Source of the DNA: Ignavibacteriales bacterium
Lineage (GTDB): Bacteria; Bacteroidota; Ignavibacteria; Ignavibacteriales; Ignavibacteriaceae
DNA length: 8,312 nt
Assembly (NCBI GenBank): GCA_020061995.1
Contig: JAGUXE010000123.1
Coordinates: 1 to 8,312, forward strand
Direction: 5' to 3'
Shown: positions 1 through 7,338 of the stretch, one piece after another
Layout: the number at the start of each line of letters is the position of its first letter
Numbering within the stretch: position 1 is the first letter of the stretch
Translations under genes and position numbers: made by a program
Notes under the pieces: model-generated
The model's database searches: none
Told to the model about the DNA's origin: nothing
The model's input: the letters and a program-made list of their open reading frames with translations, nothing else

Positions 1-1953
1 ATAGGGGGATGTACAGGTTCTTTTGTTTCAGAGGATGGCTTAATTATTACAAATCATCATTGTGTTTTTGATTATATAAGTCGTGCAAGCAGCGTTGAAA
101 ATAACTATTTAGAAAATGGTTTTCTTGCTGAAAATAAATCTCAAGAAATTCCTGCGCAAGGTTCAACTTGTAAGATAACTGAATCTTATGAAGATGTTTC
201 CGAAGCGATTCTAAATGCAGCTAATCAAGCATCAGATGTTGCAGAAAGAACAAAAGCTATTCAAAAAAAGAGTAAAGAACTTATTGAAGAAGCTGAAAAA
301 CAGGATCCGACCATAAAAGCTGAAGTCTCAGAAATGTTTATTGGTAAAACTTACATTTTATTTAAATACAGAATTATTAAAGATGTCCGCTTAGTTTACT
401 CCCCGCCAAAATCCATTGGCGAGTTTGGCGGCGAAGCAGATAATTGGGTTTGGCCTCGTCATACTGGCGATTTTTCTTTTGTTCGTGCTTATGTTGCCCC
501 GGATGGAAGTAGTGCAAATTATTCTAAAGAGAATGTCCCGTTCAAACCCAAAAAATATTTGAAGGTTAATCCGAACGGTGTTGAAGAAAATGATTTCGTT
601 TTTATCCTTGGCTATCCGGGAAGAACCTTTAGACATCAGCCTTCGCAGTTTATTCAATACCAAGAGAAGTTTTTACTTTCCTATACGGCTGATTTATATA
701 CCTGGATGATGGATGAGTTTAAAAAACTGGGGGACAAGGATCCCGAGATGGAGTTAAAACTTTCTTCAAGAATAAAGGGGCTTGCTAACACGCAAAAGAA
801 TTATCTAGGTAAACTAAAAGGATTAAGACGTCTTTCACTAGTAGAGCGTAAACAAAAAGAGGAAACAGAGTTAAAGCAACTTCTATTGTCGAATAAGAAT
901 TTGAGCGAAAAATATTCTTCTCTTTTTGAAGATATATCTTCTGTATATAATGAAATATTTGAACTTGGCCGATTTCAAATTCTCTATCCTCAATTGATGA
1001 ATAACAATATGATAATGAGAGTCGGCAATGCTTTGATCGATTATTCTGAAGAAATGTCAAAACCCGATAGTGAAAGAAAAACTGCTTTCTCAGAGAAGAA
1101 CTTGCCTGCATTTCTAGATAGAGTTAATCTGACTTTCTCTGATTTAAATCCCGTCGTGGAAAAATTAACTTTAACAAAAATGTTAAGTGATGCATCAAAA
1201 TATCCGGAGATGAAATTATTTCCTCCATTTAGGAATTTAGATTCAGAAATCGAAAAATTTGTTGAAAATCTTCTAATTAAAACTGAATTAAAAACTGTTG
1301 AGGATTTTGATCGTTTAAAATCTAAGTCAATTGAAGAACTGAAAGAAATGAATGATCCCCTTCTCTCTTTTTTATTTGAATTAAGAAATGAATTCAAACC
1401 CTTCACAAAAAAGAATGATGAACGTAACGGAAAGTTGAATATTCTTCTTGCTAAATATCTTGAAGTTAAAAAAGAATGGCAGGAGAAAACTTTTGTGCCT
1501 GATGCCAACAGCACTTTACGTTTAACTTATGGTAATATTAAAGGATATTCCCCCGTTGATGCAACATATTACAAACCAATCACAACATTAGCTGGAGTTA
1601 TTGAGAAGAGTTATAGCGGGGGTGAGTATGTTATTCCGAAAAAATTAAAAGAGATGTATGATAAAAAAGATTTCGGAAGATTTAAAAATAAAAAACTAAA
1701 CGACGTTCCCGTCGCAATACTTTATAATACGGATACATCAGGCGGAAATTCCGGAAGCCCTATTATGAATGCAAAAGGAGAAATCATCGGTGTAAATTTT
1801 GACCGCGCTTTTGAGGCTACAATAAATGATTATGCCTGGAGTGAAGATTACAGCCGTTCAATTGGTGTTGATATAAGATATGTTTTATGGGTAACACAAA
1901 AAATTGGGGGCGCTGATTATCTTCTAAAAGAAATGGGTGTTGAATCAGAATAA
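1..1953 (+). CDS. S46 family dipeptidyl-peptidase (DPP11-like), 5'-truncated by the window edge
   Basis: The reading frame is open from base 1 and gives 650 residues ending at TAA. The family is usually about 700-720 residues, so roughly 65 N-terminal residues, including the signal peptide, lie outside the window; the ATG at 334 is internal. S46 enzymes are periplasmic serine exopeptidases that release dipeptides from oligopeptide N-termini. The chymotrypsin-like triad is visible in window-frame numbering: His20 in TNHHC, Asp157 in RHTGD, Ser584 in GGNSGSP. Cys4 and Cys21 sit like the trypsin His-loop disulfide. Residues known in the family to hold the substrate's free amino end are present: Asn148, Trp149 and Arg153 in NWVWPR, and Asp601. 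Arg602, 18 residues after the serine, matches the arginine that gives Porphyromonas DPP11 its Asp/Glu preference; DPP7 has Gly there. The charged middle, about residues 200-500, fits the helical cap domain. Family certain; specificity inferred. Confidence 0.95.
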   Translation: MGGCTGSFVSEDGLIITNHHCVFDYISRASSVENNYLENGFLAENKSQEIPAQGSTCKITESYEDVSEAILNAANQASDVAERTKAIQKKSKELIEEAEKQDPTIKAEVSEMFIGKTYILFKYRIIKDVRLVYSPPKSIGEFGGEADNWVWPRHTGDFSFVRAYVAPDGSSANYSKENVPFKPKKYLKVNPNGVEENDFVFILGYPGRTFRHQPSQFIQYQEKFLLSYTADLYTWMMDEFKKLGDKDPEMELKLSSRIKGLANTQKNYLGKLKGLRRLSLVERKQKEETELKQLLLSNKNLSEKYSSLFEDISSVYNEIFELGRFQILYPQLMNNNMIMRVGNALIDYSEEMSKPDSERKTAFSEKNLPAFLDRVNLTFSDLNPVVEKLTLTKMLSDASKYPEMKLFPPFRNLDSEIEKFVENLLIKTELKTVEDFDRLKSKSIEELKEMNDPLLSFLFELRNEFKPFTKKNDERNGKLNILLAKYLEVKKEWQEKTFVPDANSTLRLTYGNIKGYSPVDATYYKPITTLAGVIEKSYSGGEYVIPKKLKEMYDKKDFGRFKNKKLNDVPVAILYNTDTSGGNSGSPIMNAKGEIIGVNFDRAFEATINDYAWSEDYSRSIGVDIRYVLWVTQKIGGADYLLKEMGVESE

Positions 1954-1972
1954 TGGAATGAGCAATGGTTTG

Positions 1973-2003
1973 AAAAAGGCGGTCTTAATGATCGCCTTTT
2001 TTT
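1973..2003. terminator. Bidirectional intrinsic terminator between convergent genes
   Basis: A GC-rich stem, GGCGGTC at 1978-1984 paired with GATCGCC at 1990-1996 (one G-T wobble), surrounds a 5-nt loop. It is flanked by five A before and seven T after, so the A and T runs extend the stem and supply a U-tract in either direction. It begins 19 nt after the peptidase stop on the plus strand. On the minus strand the stop codon of the small barrel gene (2002-2004) overlaps the T run, so the same hairpin directly follows that gene as well. Confidence 0.88.
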
Positions 2004-2568
2004 ATATACGAAAAGCAATTCCTGCTTGAATTGATACAAATGCTCTTGCAATATATTTTGTTCTTATTCTGTTATAACGGGCATTAACATCAACATCAAA
2101 GAACGGAGTCATGTTCATTCTAAAACCTAAGACAGGGGAAAACCCGAATTTGGTTTCGGTTTCCTCGGCAGATAAAGTCCCCAATAAACCGTAATCAATT
2201 TCCAAATAATATTTTGAGTGATATAGGCCGGCATCAAATCCTACATATGGAATAAAATCTACATCCGTGAAATTAAATCGAGCCCCCACAAGAATTGGGA
2301 CAGTCTCAAATCTGAAATTGTAATCAGGAAGGTCTTCCTTAAATCCGCATTTATAATATCCTATGGAACCGGTCAATTCAAAATTTGTATAAAAAACAGT
2401 CGTGCTGAAATTTACATTTGTTCCAAAACCAACATCAACGGCATCTTCAAAAAAACCGGCAGGGATAGCAACCGAACCTTGAGAGCCAATTCTCATCTGA
2501 GGGAATAAATTGATTGAGGTAAACATTAAAATTAATAGTAGTGTTTTATATGTACTGTTTTTTTTCAT
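2002..2568 (-). CDS. Small outer-membrane beta-barrel protein
   Basis: This 188-residue protein opens with MKKN, a hydrophobic stretch at about residues 8-22 and a likely signal-peptidase I site near LFPQ at 21-24. The mature part, about 165 residues, alternates polar and hydrophobic residues in short strands with Gly and aromatic residues, for example around 43-72, 86-112, 140-165 and 172-188. That size and pattern fit an eight-stranded barrel of the OMP_b-brl/PorT-like type. It ends in a strand-like segment, SIQAGIAFRI, as expected for the insertion signal of a barrel. No enzymatic motif is visible, so ligand and role are unknown. The ATG at 2568 places the signal peptide at the very N-terminus; no convincing Shine-Dalgarno motif precedes it, which is common in this group. 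It converges on the peptidase gene and diverges from the receptor gene. Barrel class is likely; exact family is not settled. Confidence 0.82.
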   Translation of the reverse strand: MKKNSTYKTLLLILMFTSINLFPQMRIGSQGSVAIPAGFFEDAVDVGFGTNVNFSTTVFYTNFELTGSIGYYKCGFKEDLPDYNFRFETVPILVGARFNFTDVDFIPYVGFDAGLYHSKYYLEIDYGLLGTLSAEETETKFGFSPVLGFRMNMTPFFDVDVNARYNRIRTKYIARAFVSIQAGIAFRI

Positions 2569-2586
2569 TAATAATTCAGTTCTCGG

Positions 2587-2616
2587 AAAATATTGTTACA
2601 AAGGAAAATTTGTCAA
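2587..2616 (-). promoter_or_regulatory. Candidate promoter for the small barrel gene
   Basis: Read on the minus strand, TTGACA (plus 2611-2616) is followed after 18 nt by TATTTT (plus 2587-2592). The TTTG that includes the -35 box and the TA of the second box are also spaced roughly as in the Bacteroidetes-type -33/-7 promoter, but the -7 element TAnnTTTG is matched only in part. Transcription would start about 10 nt before the ATG at 2568, a short leader. The rest of the divergent gap to 2787 is AT-rich; I could not identify an equally good promoter for the receptor gene on the plus strand. Confidence 0.35.
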
Positions 2617-2776
2617 ATAGTTGATGGGAAAATAGTAATAATATTTTTCAAAACCATTAACCAGACTTAATCGAAGCACTAATTGATAATTATTTTTTTT
2701 GTTAATGAAAAAATCTTTATTCCAAACAAATTAATGTTTATTTTCACGAAGAATTATTTTTCAGATTGAAAACATC

Positions 2777-2790
2777 AGGCAGTTGTATTG
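2777..2790 (+). promoter_or_regulatory. Weak ribosome binding site with TTG start of the receptor gene
   Basis: AGG at 2777-2779, within CAGGCAG, lies 8 nt before the TTG at 2788-2790. The upstream in-frame stop TGA at 2767-2769 and the absence of ATG or GTG in between leave TTG as the only normal initiation codon that keeps the signal peptide whole. Confidence 0.6.
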
Positions 2791-5139
2791 AGAAAATTAT
2801 CCGGAACTTTTTTTACAAACTTATTACTACTATATGTAGCCATTTGTTGCAGTTCATTAACATACAGTCAACATTCATCAGTTACGATTAATGGCGTAGT
2901 TACCGAAGCCGTAACGGGGGAAGTCCTCATCGGAGCAAACGTATTAGTCTACAACGATAGTTTGAAATCATCCAGTCCATTGCGCGGTGGAGCAACTAAC
3001 CGGTATGGATTCTATTCACTTCCGGGAATTCCAATCGGAACATATTTCCTATTTATCACAAGTATTGGGTATGAAACAATTCAGAAGAAAATTGTTATTA
3101 CTGCAACTTCAGCTTCACTGAGGTTTGATTTTAAACTGATTAAACAAGCAGTGCAATTAGATGAAGTACTGGTTCAAGATAAAAAGACAGGCTTCACTGA
3201 AACAACAAGTACAATAGAAGTTGAACCGTATGTTGTTAAACAACTCCCGTCAATCGGTGGTGAGACAGATGTGTTCCGCGCATTACAATTACTTCCCGGA
3301 GTTACGGCTGCCACAGAAATTTCAACCGGAATTTATGTTCGTGGCGGTTCACCTGATCAAAACCTTACATTAGTTGATGGTGTTGTTGTTTATAACCCTT
3401 CTCATTTAGGTGGATTTGCATCCACTTTTAATTCAGATGCACTTCAAAACATCAAACTTATGAAAGGGGCTTTTCCCGCTGAGTATGGTGGACGACTTTC
3501 CAGTGTGCTTGATGTTACGATGAGAGAAGGGACGAAGGAAAAATTTGTAGGAACAGCCGGTATAAACATGATCTCTTCACGTGTAACTCTTGAAGGTCCG
3601 CTTGAAGATAAAGCAACCTATGTTTTATCGGGAAGAGCTATGTACCTCGATAAAATTCTTCCAATGATACCTAATGCCGATCCGATACCACGCTATAATT
3701 TTTATGATCTCAACGGAAAAGTTAATTATCAAATTTCAGAAACAAATAAAATATCAGTCAGTGGTTTTTTTAGCCGTGATAACTTAACTGATCCTCCGGC
3801 AAATAAAGATGTCGGCTTTGATATCTCATGGGGAAACTCAACAGTTAATCTAACTTGGACAAGCATCAATTCAGCATCAATATTTACAAATACTTCGTTG
3901 ATGTATACGAATTATTCTTTTGCAACTCTTCTTAAAGACAAACTTACTCTGAAAGATCCTTTGGATTTTTACACTTCATCTGTAATCAATGATTTTCTAT
4001 TAAGAAGAGATATGCAAATATTTGCAGGTGAAAATCATACAATAAAAACAGGTGCTGAAGTTGTTTATCACAATTTTTCTACAACAACAAGCGACTATTT
4101 TATTCAAGAATTAAAATATAAAGAGAGCTACGGTACTTCCGTTCAGGCAGTTGAAGCTTCATTATTCCTCCAGGATGAATGGAAGGTGTTTTCAAATTTA
4201 TCAACGAATTTCGGTACACGCCTTTATTATTTTCAGAATCAAAAATTCTTGCGTGTTGAACCTAGATTTTCAATTACTTACAATATCTTCGATAGATTTG
4301 TTTTAAGGGGTTCATTTGCAGTGGCGCATCAAGCATTGCATATGCTGACCCGAAGCGATATTTATTTGCCAACAGATGTTTGGTACCCTTCCGCAAAAGA
4401 TATTAAACCATCACGAGCAATACAGGGGGCAATCGGTTTTGAAGCTGTCTCTTTCGATCAAACTTTTCTTTTCTCGGTTGAAGCTTATTATAAAGATATG
4501 AAAGACCTTTACGAGTATCGTGAAGGGGCAAATTTCGCATACGGTTCAGAATTTGAAGAACAGTTGACCAGTGGTAGAGGTGAAGCATATGGATTGGAAT
4601 TCTTTCTGAATAAGCGGATTGGAAGTGTAAACGGATGGATTGGCTACACTACTGCATGGACGAGAAGATATTTTGATTTATTGAATGCCGGGAATTCTTA
4701 CTATCCACGGTATGATAGAAGACATGATATTTCAATTGTACTCACTTACGAACCGATGACAAATTTGAACTTCGGTGCCACCTGGACTTACGGAACCGGA
4801 CAGGCATTCGCATTACCTATTGGACAATATGCATATGTTGGACTCGGGACCCCAACCGCCGATAATAAAGAAGCTCTTTACTATAATTATTCAGAACGGG
4901 ATGCTTTCAGATTACCGCCGTTTCATAAACTCGACATTAGTTGTAAATATACGGTTGTATGGAATGAGACTTCGCTTGAATTAGCGTTAAGTATCTATAA
5001 TGTTTATAATAGAAGTAATCCGTTTTCAAAATATATTGGTTATAAATTAGACGAAGCCACCGGTGAAAAAATTCCTGTGCTTAAACAATTTACCTTATTC
5101 CCATTTTTACCGACATTCGGTGTGAACTTTAAGTTTTAA
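2788..5139 (+). CDS. TonB-dependent outer-membrane receptor with N-terminal CarboxypepD_reg-like domain
   Basis: The 783-residue product should import a ligand across the outer membrane using TonB energy. Visible order: signal peptide (about 1-28, MRKL then a hydrophobic core), carboxypeptidase-regulatory-like Ig fold (about 33-118, with GVVTEAVTGEVLIGANV and YGFYSLPGIPIGTY), a TonB-box-like LDEVLVQ at 124-130, the plug (about 145-250, with YVRGGSPDQNLTLVDG and AEYGGRLSSVLDV), then a 22-strand-type barrel ending in phenylalanine. At about 780 residues it is shorter than typical SusC proteins (about 1000), and no SusD follows. Start choice: an in-frame TGA at 2767-2769 and no ATG or GTG before the signal peptide leave TTG at 2788 as the start, with a weak AGG at 2777-2779. 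A DUF4249 gene follows after 5 nt, an arrangement seen often with this receptor subtype in Bacteroidota. The ligand cannot be read from the sequence. Confidence 0.94.
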   Translation: MRKLSGTFFTNLLLLYVAICCSSLTYSQHSSVTINGVVTEAVTGEVLIGANVLVYNDSLKSSSPLRGGATNRYGFYSLPGIPIGTYFLFITSIGYETIQKKIVITATSASLRFDFKLIKQAVQLDEVLVQDKKTGFTETTSTIEVEPYVVKQLPSIGGETDVFRALQLLPGVTAATEISTGIYVRGGSPDQNLTLVDGVVVYNPSHLGGFASTFNSDALQNIKLMKGAFPAEYGGRLSSVLDVTMREGTKEKFVGTAGINMISSRVTLEGPLEDKATYVLSGRAMYLDKILPMIPNADPIPRYNFYDLNGKVNYQISETNKISVSGFFSRDNLTDPPANKDVGFDISWGNSTVNLTWTSINSASIFTNTSLMYTNYSFATLLKDKLTLKDPLDFYTSSVINDFLLRRDMQIFAGENHTIKTGAEVVYHNFSTTTSDYFIQELKYKESYGTSVQAVEASLFLQDEWKVFSNLSTNFGTRLYYFQNQKFLRVEPRFSITYNIFDRFVLRGSFAVAHQALHMLTRSDIYLPTDVWYPSAKDIKPSRAIQGAIGFEAVSFDQTFLFSVEAYYKDMKDLYEYREGANFAYGSEFEEQLTSGRGEAYGLEFFLNKRIGSVNGWIGYTTAWTRRYFDLLNAGNSYYPRYDRRHDISIVLTYEPMTNLNFGATWTYGTGQAFALPIGQYAYVGLGTPTADNKEALYYNYSERDAFRLPPFHKLDISCKYTVVWNETSLELALSIYNVYNRSNPFSKYIGYKLDEATGEKIPVLKQFTLFPFLPTFGVNFKF

Positions 5140-5144
5140 AAATT

Positions 5145-5951
5145 ATGAAAAAAATATTATTACTCTTATCTGTTTTTCCTTTTATCCTCTTTTTCGGATG
5201 TGAACAGACATCAACCACTGAGGATATTCCCTACAAAACTGTGTTAGTTATTAGGGGACTTGTTGAAGAAGGTAAAGTTATCAAAGATATTTATGTGGGA
5301 AAAACTTTTCCGGTTGGACTGAAGTATAGTGCTGATTTTGCAAATGTTAAAGACGCTACAGTTCTTCTGCAAGTTAATGATGATGCAATTTATACACTTA
5401 GACATACTTCGAGCGGGCTTTATACAACCAATAACATGATTGCTAGACGCGGAAATAAGTATACTTTGATTGTTCAATGGGGAGATAGAACTGCATACGG
5501 AGAAACTTCGGTTCCTGATAGAGGTTCATTTCAATCAATATCAGTTACAACAAAAGAAGAAAACGGTCAGCAGATATTTTTGCTTGAAGGAAGAGTAACC
5601 CCATTTTCTAATGAAGCGTACGGGGCAGCATGGGTAGTACTTGGTTCAGGGAATAGTATCACTGATGAGAGCAAAGAATTTGGGAATATTTTGAGAGCAA
5701 CAGGAAATTCTGATGCTTTAATCGTCCCAACAGGAAACATCCCTCGTAATTTTATTTCAGGTTCAAGTACGCTAGGAATTCATTATTACGTGTATGAAAG
5801 TTCTTTTTATGATTTTTATTTAACACAAAATTCAAATCAAATTTCGGATGCTATTTTTGGTCAACCGACTGCTGCAGTAAAATGGAATGTCACCGGTGAT
5901 GCGATTGGAATGTTTGTTGCACGCACAGATACAGTAGTAAAGTTAGATTAA
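5145..5951 (+). CDS. DUF4249-type lipoprotein, partner of the TonB-dependent receptor
   Basis: This 268-residue protein has a lipoprotein signal: MKK, a hydrophobic core and LFFGC with the lipidated cysteine at residue 19. The acidic residues soon after it (Glu20, then Glu26 and Asp27) would be compatible with surface export in Bacteroidota. After it comes a region like DUF4249: a strand with LVIRGLV at 34-40, then GKTFPV, an Ig-like segment at about 70-124 with DATVLLQVNDD, SGLY, GNKYTLIV and GETSVP. The C-terminal half is beta-rich and less recognisable. DUF4249 has no established activity. The ATG lies 5 nt after the receptor stop, so the two genes are surely co-transcribed and probably translationally coupled; there is no clear Shine-Dalgarno motif. 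By analogy with SusC/SusD or other receptor/lipoprotein pairs, I infer that it caps the receptor or captures its ligand, but this is not shown. Family call is from pattern recognition. Confidence 0.82.
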   Translation: MKKILLLLSVFPFILFFGCEQTSTTEDIPYKTVLVIRGLVEEGKVIKDIYVGKTFPVGLKYSADFANVKDATVLLQVNDDAIYTLRHTSSGLYTTNNMIARRGNKYTLIVQWGDRTAYGETSVPDRGSFQSISVTTKEENGQQIFLLEGRVTPFSNEAYGAAWVVLGSGNSITDESKEFGNILRATGNSDALIVPTGNIPRNFISGSSTLGIHYYVYESSFYDFYLTQNSNQISDAIFGQPTAAVKWNVTGDAIGMFVARTDTVVKLD

Positions 5952-5991
5952 TTCGATTTGGTTTGAAACATATTTTATTCGATTCGGAATA

Positions 5992-7203
5992 TTATTTCCC
6001 ACCGATATATTTACTCAACCCACTAGAACCGCCAACCCATTTATTTCCTTCATTATCAATTGTTATTGCTGTTACAGCATTGTTCGGTAAACCGGAATTT
6101 TGGACGGTATAACTTATCCATTTATTATTGACAAAATGATATAAACCTGTTGATACCCCAACCCATAAAGTTCCGTCAGATGCTTTTGTGATTTTATTTA
6201 CAATTGAGAAGCCGGCATTGAAGTAATGTGTGAAATCATTTCCATCATATTTTGACAAAGTTCCGGGTGATATTGTTGCACCGGAGGCAATCCATAACAT
6301 CCCCTGTTGATCAAGATAAAGATTGTTAATGTAATTATTCATCAAAGATGAATTCCCCTGACGAAACACTTCCCAGTTTACATCATCAAACTTGATGAGA
6401 CCTTCGCCATATGTACCAATCCACTTATTATTTGATGCATCAACCACAATTGAGGTTATGTAATCGGAGGGAATTCCTGAATTTCTTTTTGTAAAGACTT
6501 TGAATCTAACACCATCGAAAGATACTATCCCGCCACTTGCAGTTCCGAACCAGATTACATTGTTTTTATCTTGGGTAATTGATGTTATAAAATTATCGAG
6601 GATATTAGTATTCGACGTTGTGTATTTAGTCCACATAGCTCCGTCATATTTTGCAAGCCCAAGTGAAGTTGCCACCCATACGTTACCCATATGATCAAAA
6701 AAAACTTGCTTAATAAAGTTCGATGGTAAACCTGAATTTGACGAATTAATGATTTGAAATGAATTATTTATGAATTTTGCAATTCCACCCCCATTTGTTG
6801 AAATCCACAATACCCCACTATTATCAAATGTTAGATCGACTATTGCTCCGGCGGGGAGACCGTTTGTTGTTTTCCATATCTTCCACCATAAAGCTGGATC
6901 TTCTCTAAGTTCAGTATCTAAAGTATCAGTTCTTCCTCTTTGAAAAATAATATAAAAAGTGGTATCAAGGTATGTTTCTTTTTTAACATCAACTTTATAA
7001 AAACCGGGTTCCAATTCATCTATATAGACAGGTGTAATTCCCTCTGCAGATTTTCCATTTACCACGACTGTAGCTCCGGATGGGGATGTTTTAACGACCA
7101 CCTGGCTTTTAGTTAATCCCGGAAGAATAGGGGGTCCATCATCACAGCTAACAATTAGTATGAGTAAGACAATTAGTGAGTATTTAAGAATATTTTTGTT
7201 CAT
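5992..7203 (-). CDS. Lipoprotein with PEGA domain and seven-bladed Reg_prop beta-propeller
   Basis: The 403-residue protein starts with a lipoprotein signal (MNKN, hydrophobic core, LIVSC; lipidated Cys20 followed by two Asp). Residues about 33-83 form a PEGA domain, with VVVKTSPSGATVVVNGK, ITPVYIDELEPGFYKV and a closing strand. From about 105 to the end are seven repeats of the two-component regulator propeller type. The marker Trp of each blade is at 133, 176, 218, 261, 304, 347 and 389, only 42-43 residues apart, each in a LWIST/VWVAT/KWIGT-like motif followed by GL.KYDG. The segment LWWKIWKTTNGLP at 105-117 matches the outer strand and turn that precede each repeat, while the last repeat stops before its own, so the ring probably closes by an N-terminal strand. 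In hybrid sensors such propellers sit before a membrane segment and kinase; neither is present, so this is a stand-alone envelope protein, probably binding something unknown. ATG at 7203; no clear Shine-Dalgarno. Confidence 0.9.
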   Translation of the reverse strand: MNKNILKYSLIVLLILIVSCDDGPPILPGLTKSQVVVKTSPSGATVVVNGKSAEGITPVYIDELEPGFYKVDVKKETYLDTTFYIIFQRGRTDTLDTELREDPALWWKIWKTTNGLPAGAIVDLTFDNSGVLWISTNGGGIAKFINNSFQIINSSNSGLPSNFIKQVFFDHMGNVWVATSLGLAKYDGAMWTKYTTSNTNILDNFITSITQDKNNVIWFGTASGGIVSFDGVRFKVFTKRNSGIPSDYITSIVVDASNNKWIGTYGEGLIKFDDVNWEVFRQGNSSLMNNYINNLYLDQQGMLWIASGATISPGTLSKYDGNDFTHYFNAGFSIVNKITKASDGTLWVGVSTGLYHFVNNKWISYTVQNSGLPNNAVTAITIDNEGNKWVGGSSGLSKYIGGK

Positions 7204-7338
7204 TTCATTTTTATCAATTAATTATTTAAAATTAGAAAAAATTTAGGTAAGAACCAGTCTCAACTTCAATAATAATAATTTATTTTAATGAGTGAAAGCA
7301 TGGATTAGATATAAAGTTAGATTTCTCAAGTTTATTGA

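Noticed and set aside
334..336. ATG that could be taken as the start of the S46 peptidase
   Set aside because: The same frame is open back to base 1 and codes for the catalytic TNHHC motif, so this ATG is internal.
1041..1514. Open frame of 157 codons on the minus strand inside the peptidase gene
   Set aside because: It lies antisense to a clearly conserved protein, has Ser/Phe-rich low-information content from AT-rich antisense DNA, and no domain.
2691..2701. T run preceded by TA, resembling a TAnnTTTG promoter element or a terminator tail
   Set aside because: The spacing does not match the promoter element (eight T before the G), and no GC-rich stem precedes it.
2845..2850. Cys20-Cys21 in the receptor signal peptide as a possible lipobox
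   Set aside because: The residue before the first cysteine is Ile, not a small residue, and receptors of this class are not lipoproteins; ordinary signal-peptidase I cleavage near residue 28 is more likely.
5951..5984. Direct repeat ATTCGATT at 5951-5958 and 5977-5984
   Set aside because: Eight bases in AT-rich DNA with no further copies or dyad symmetry; probably chance, and not a terminator or clear operator.
7204..7338. Gap between glycerate kinase and propeller genes as a site for a small RNA, riboswitch or terminator
   Set aside because: It is AT-rich with no strong hairpin, and possible -35/-10 pairs on the minus strand are too weak to report.
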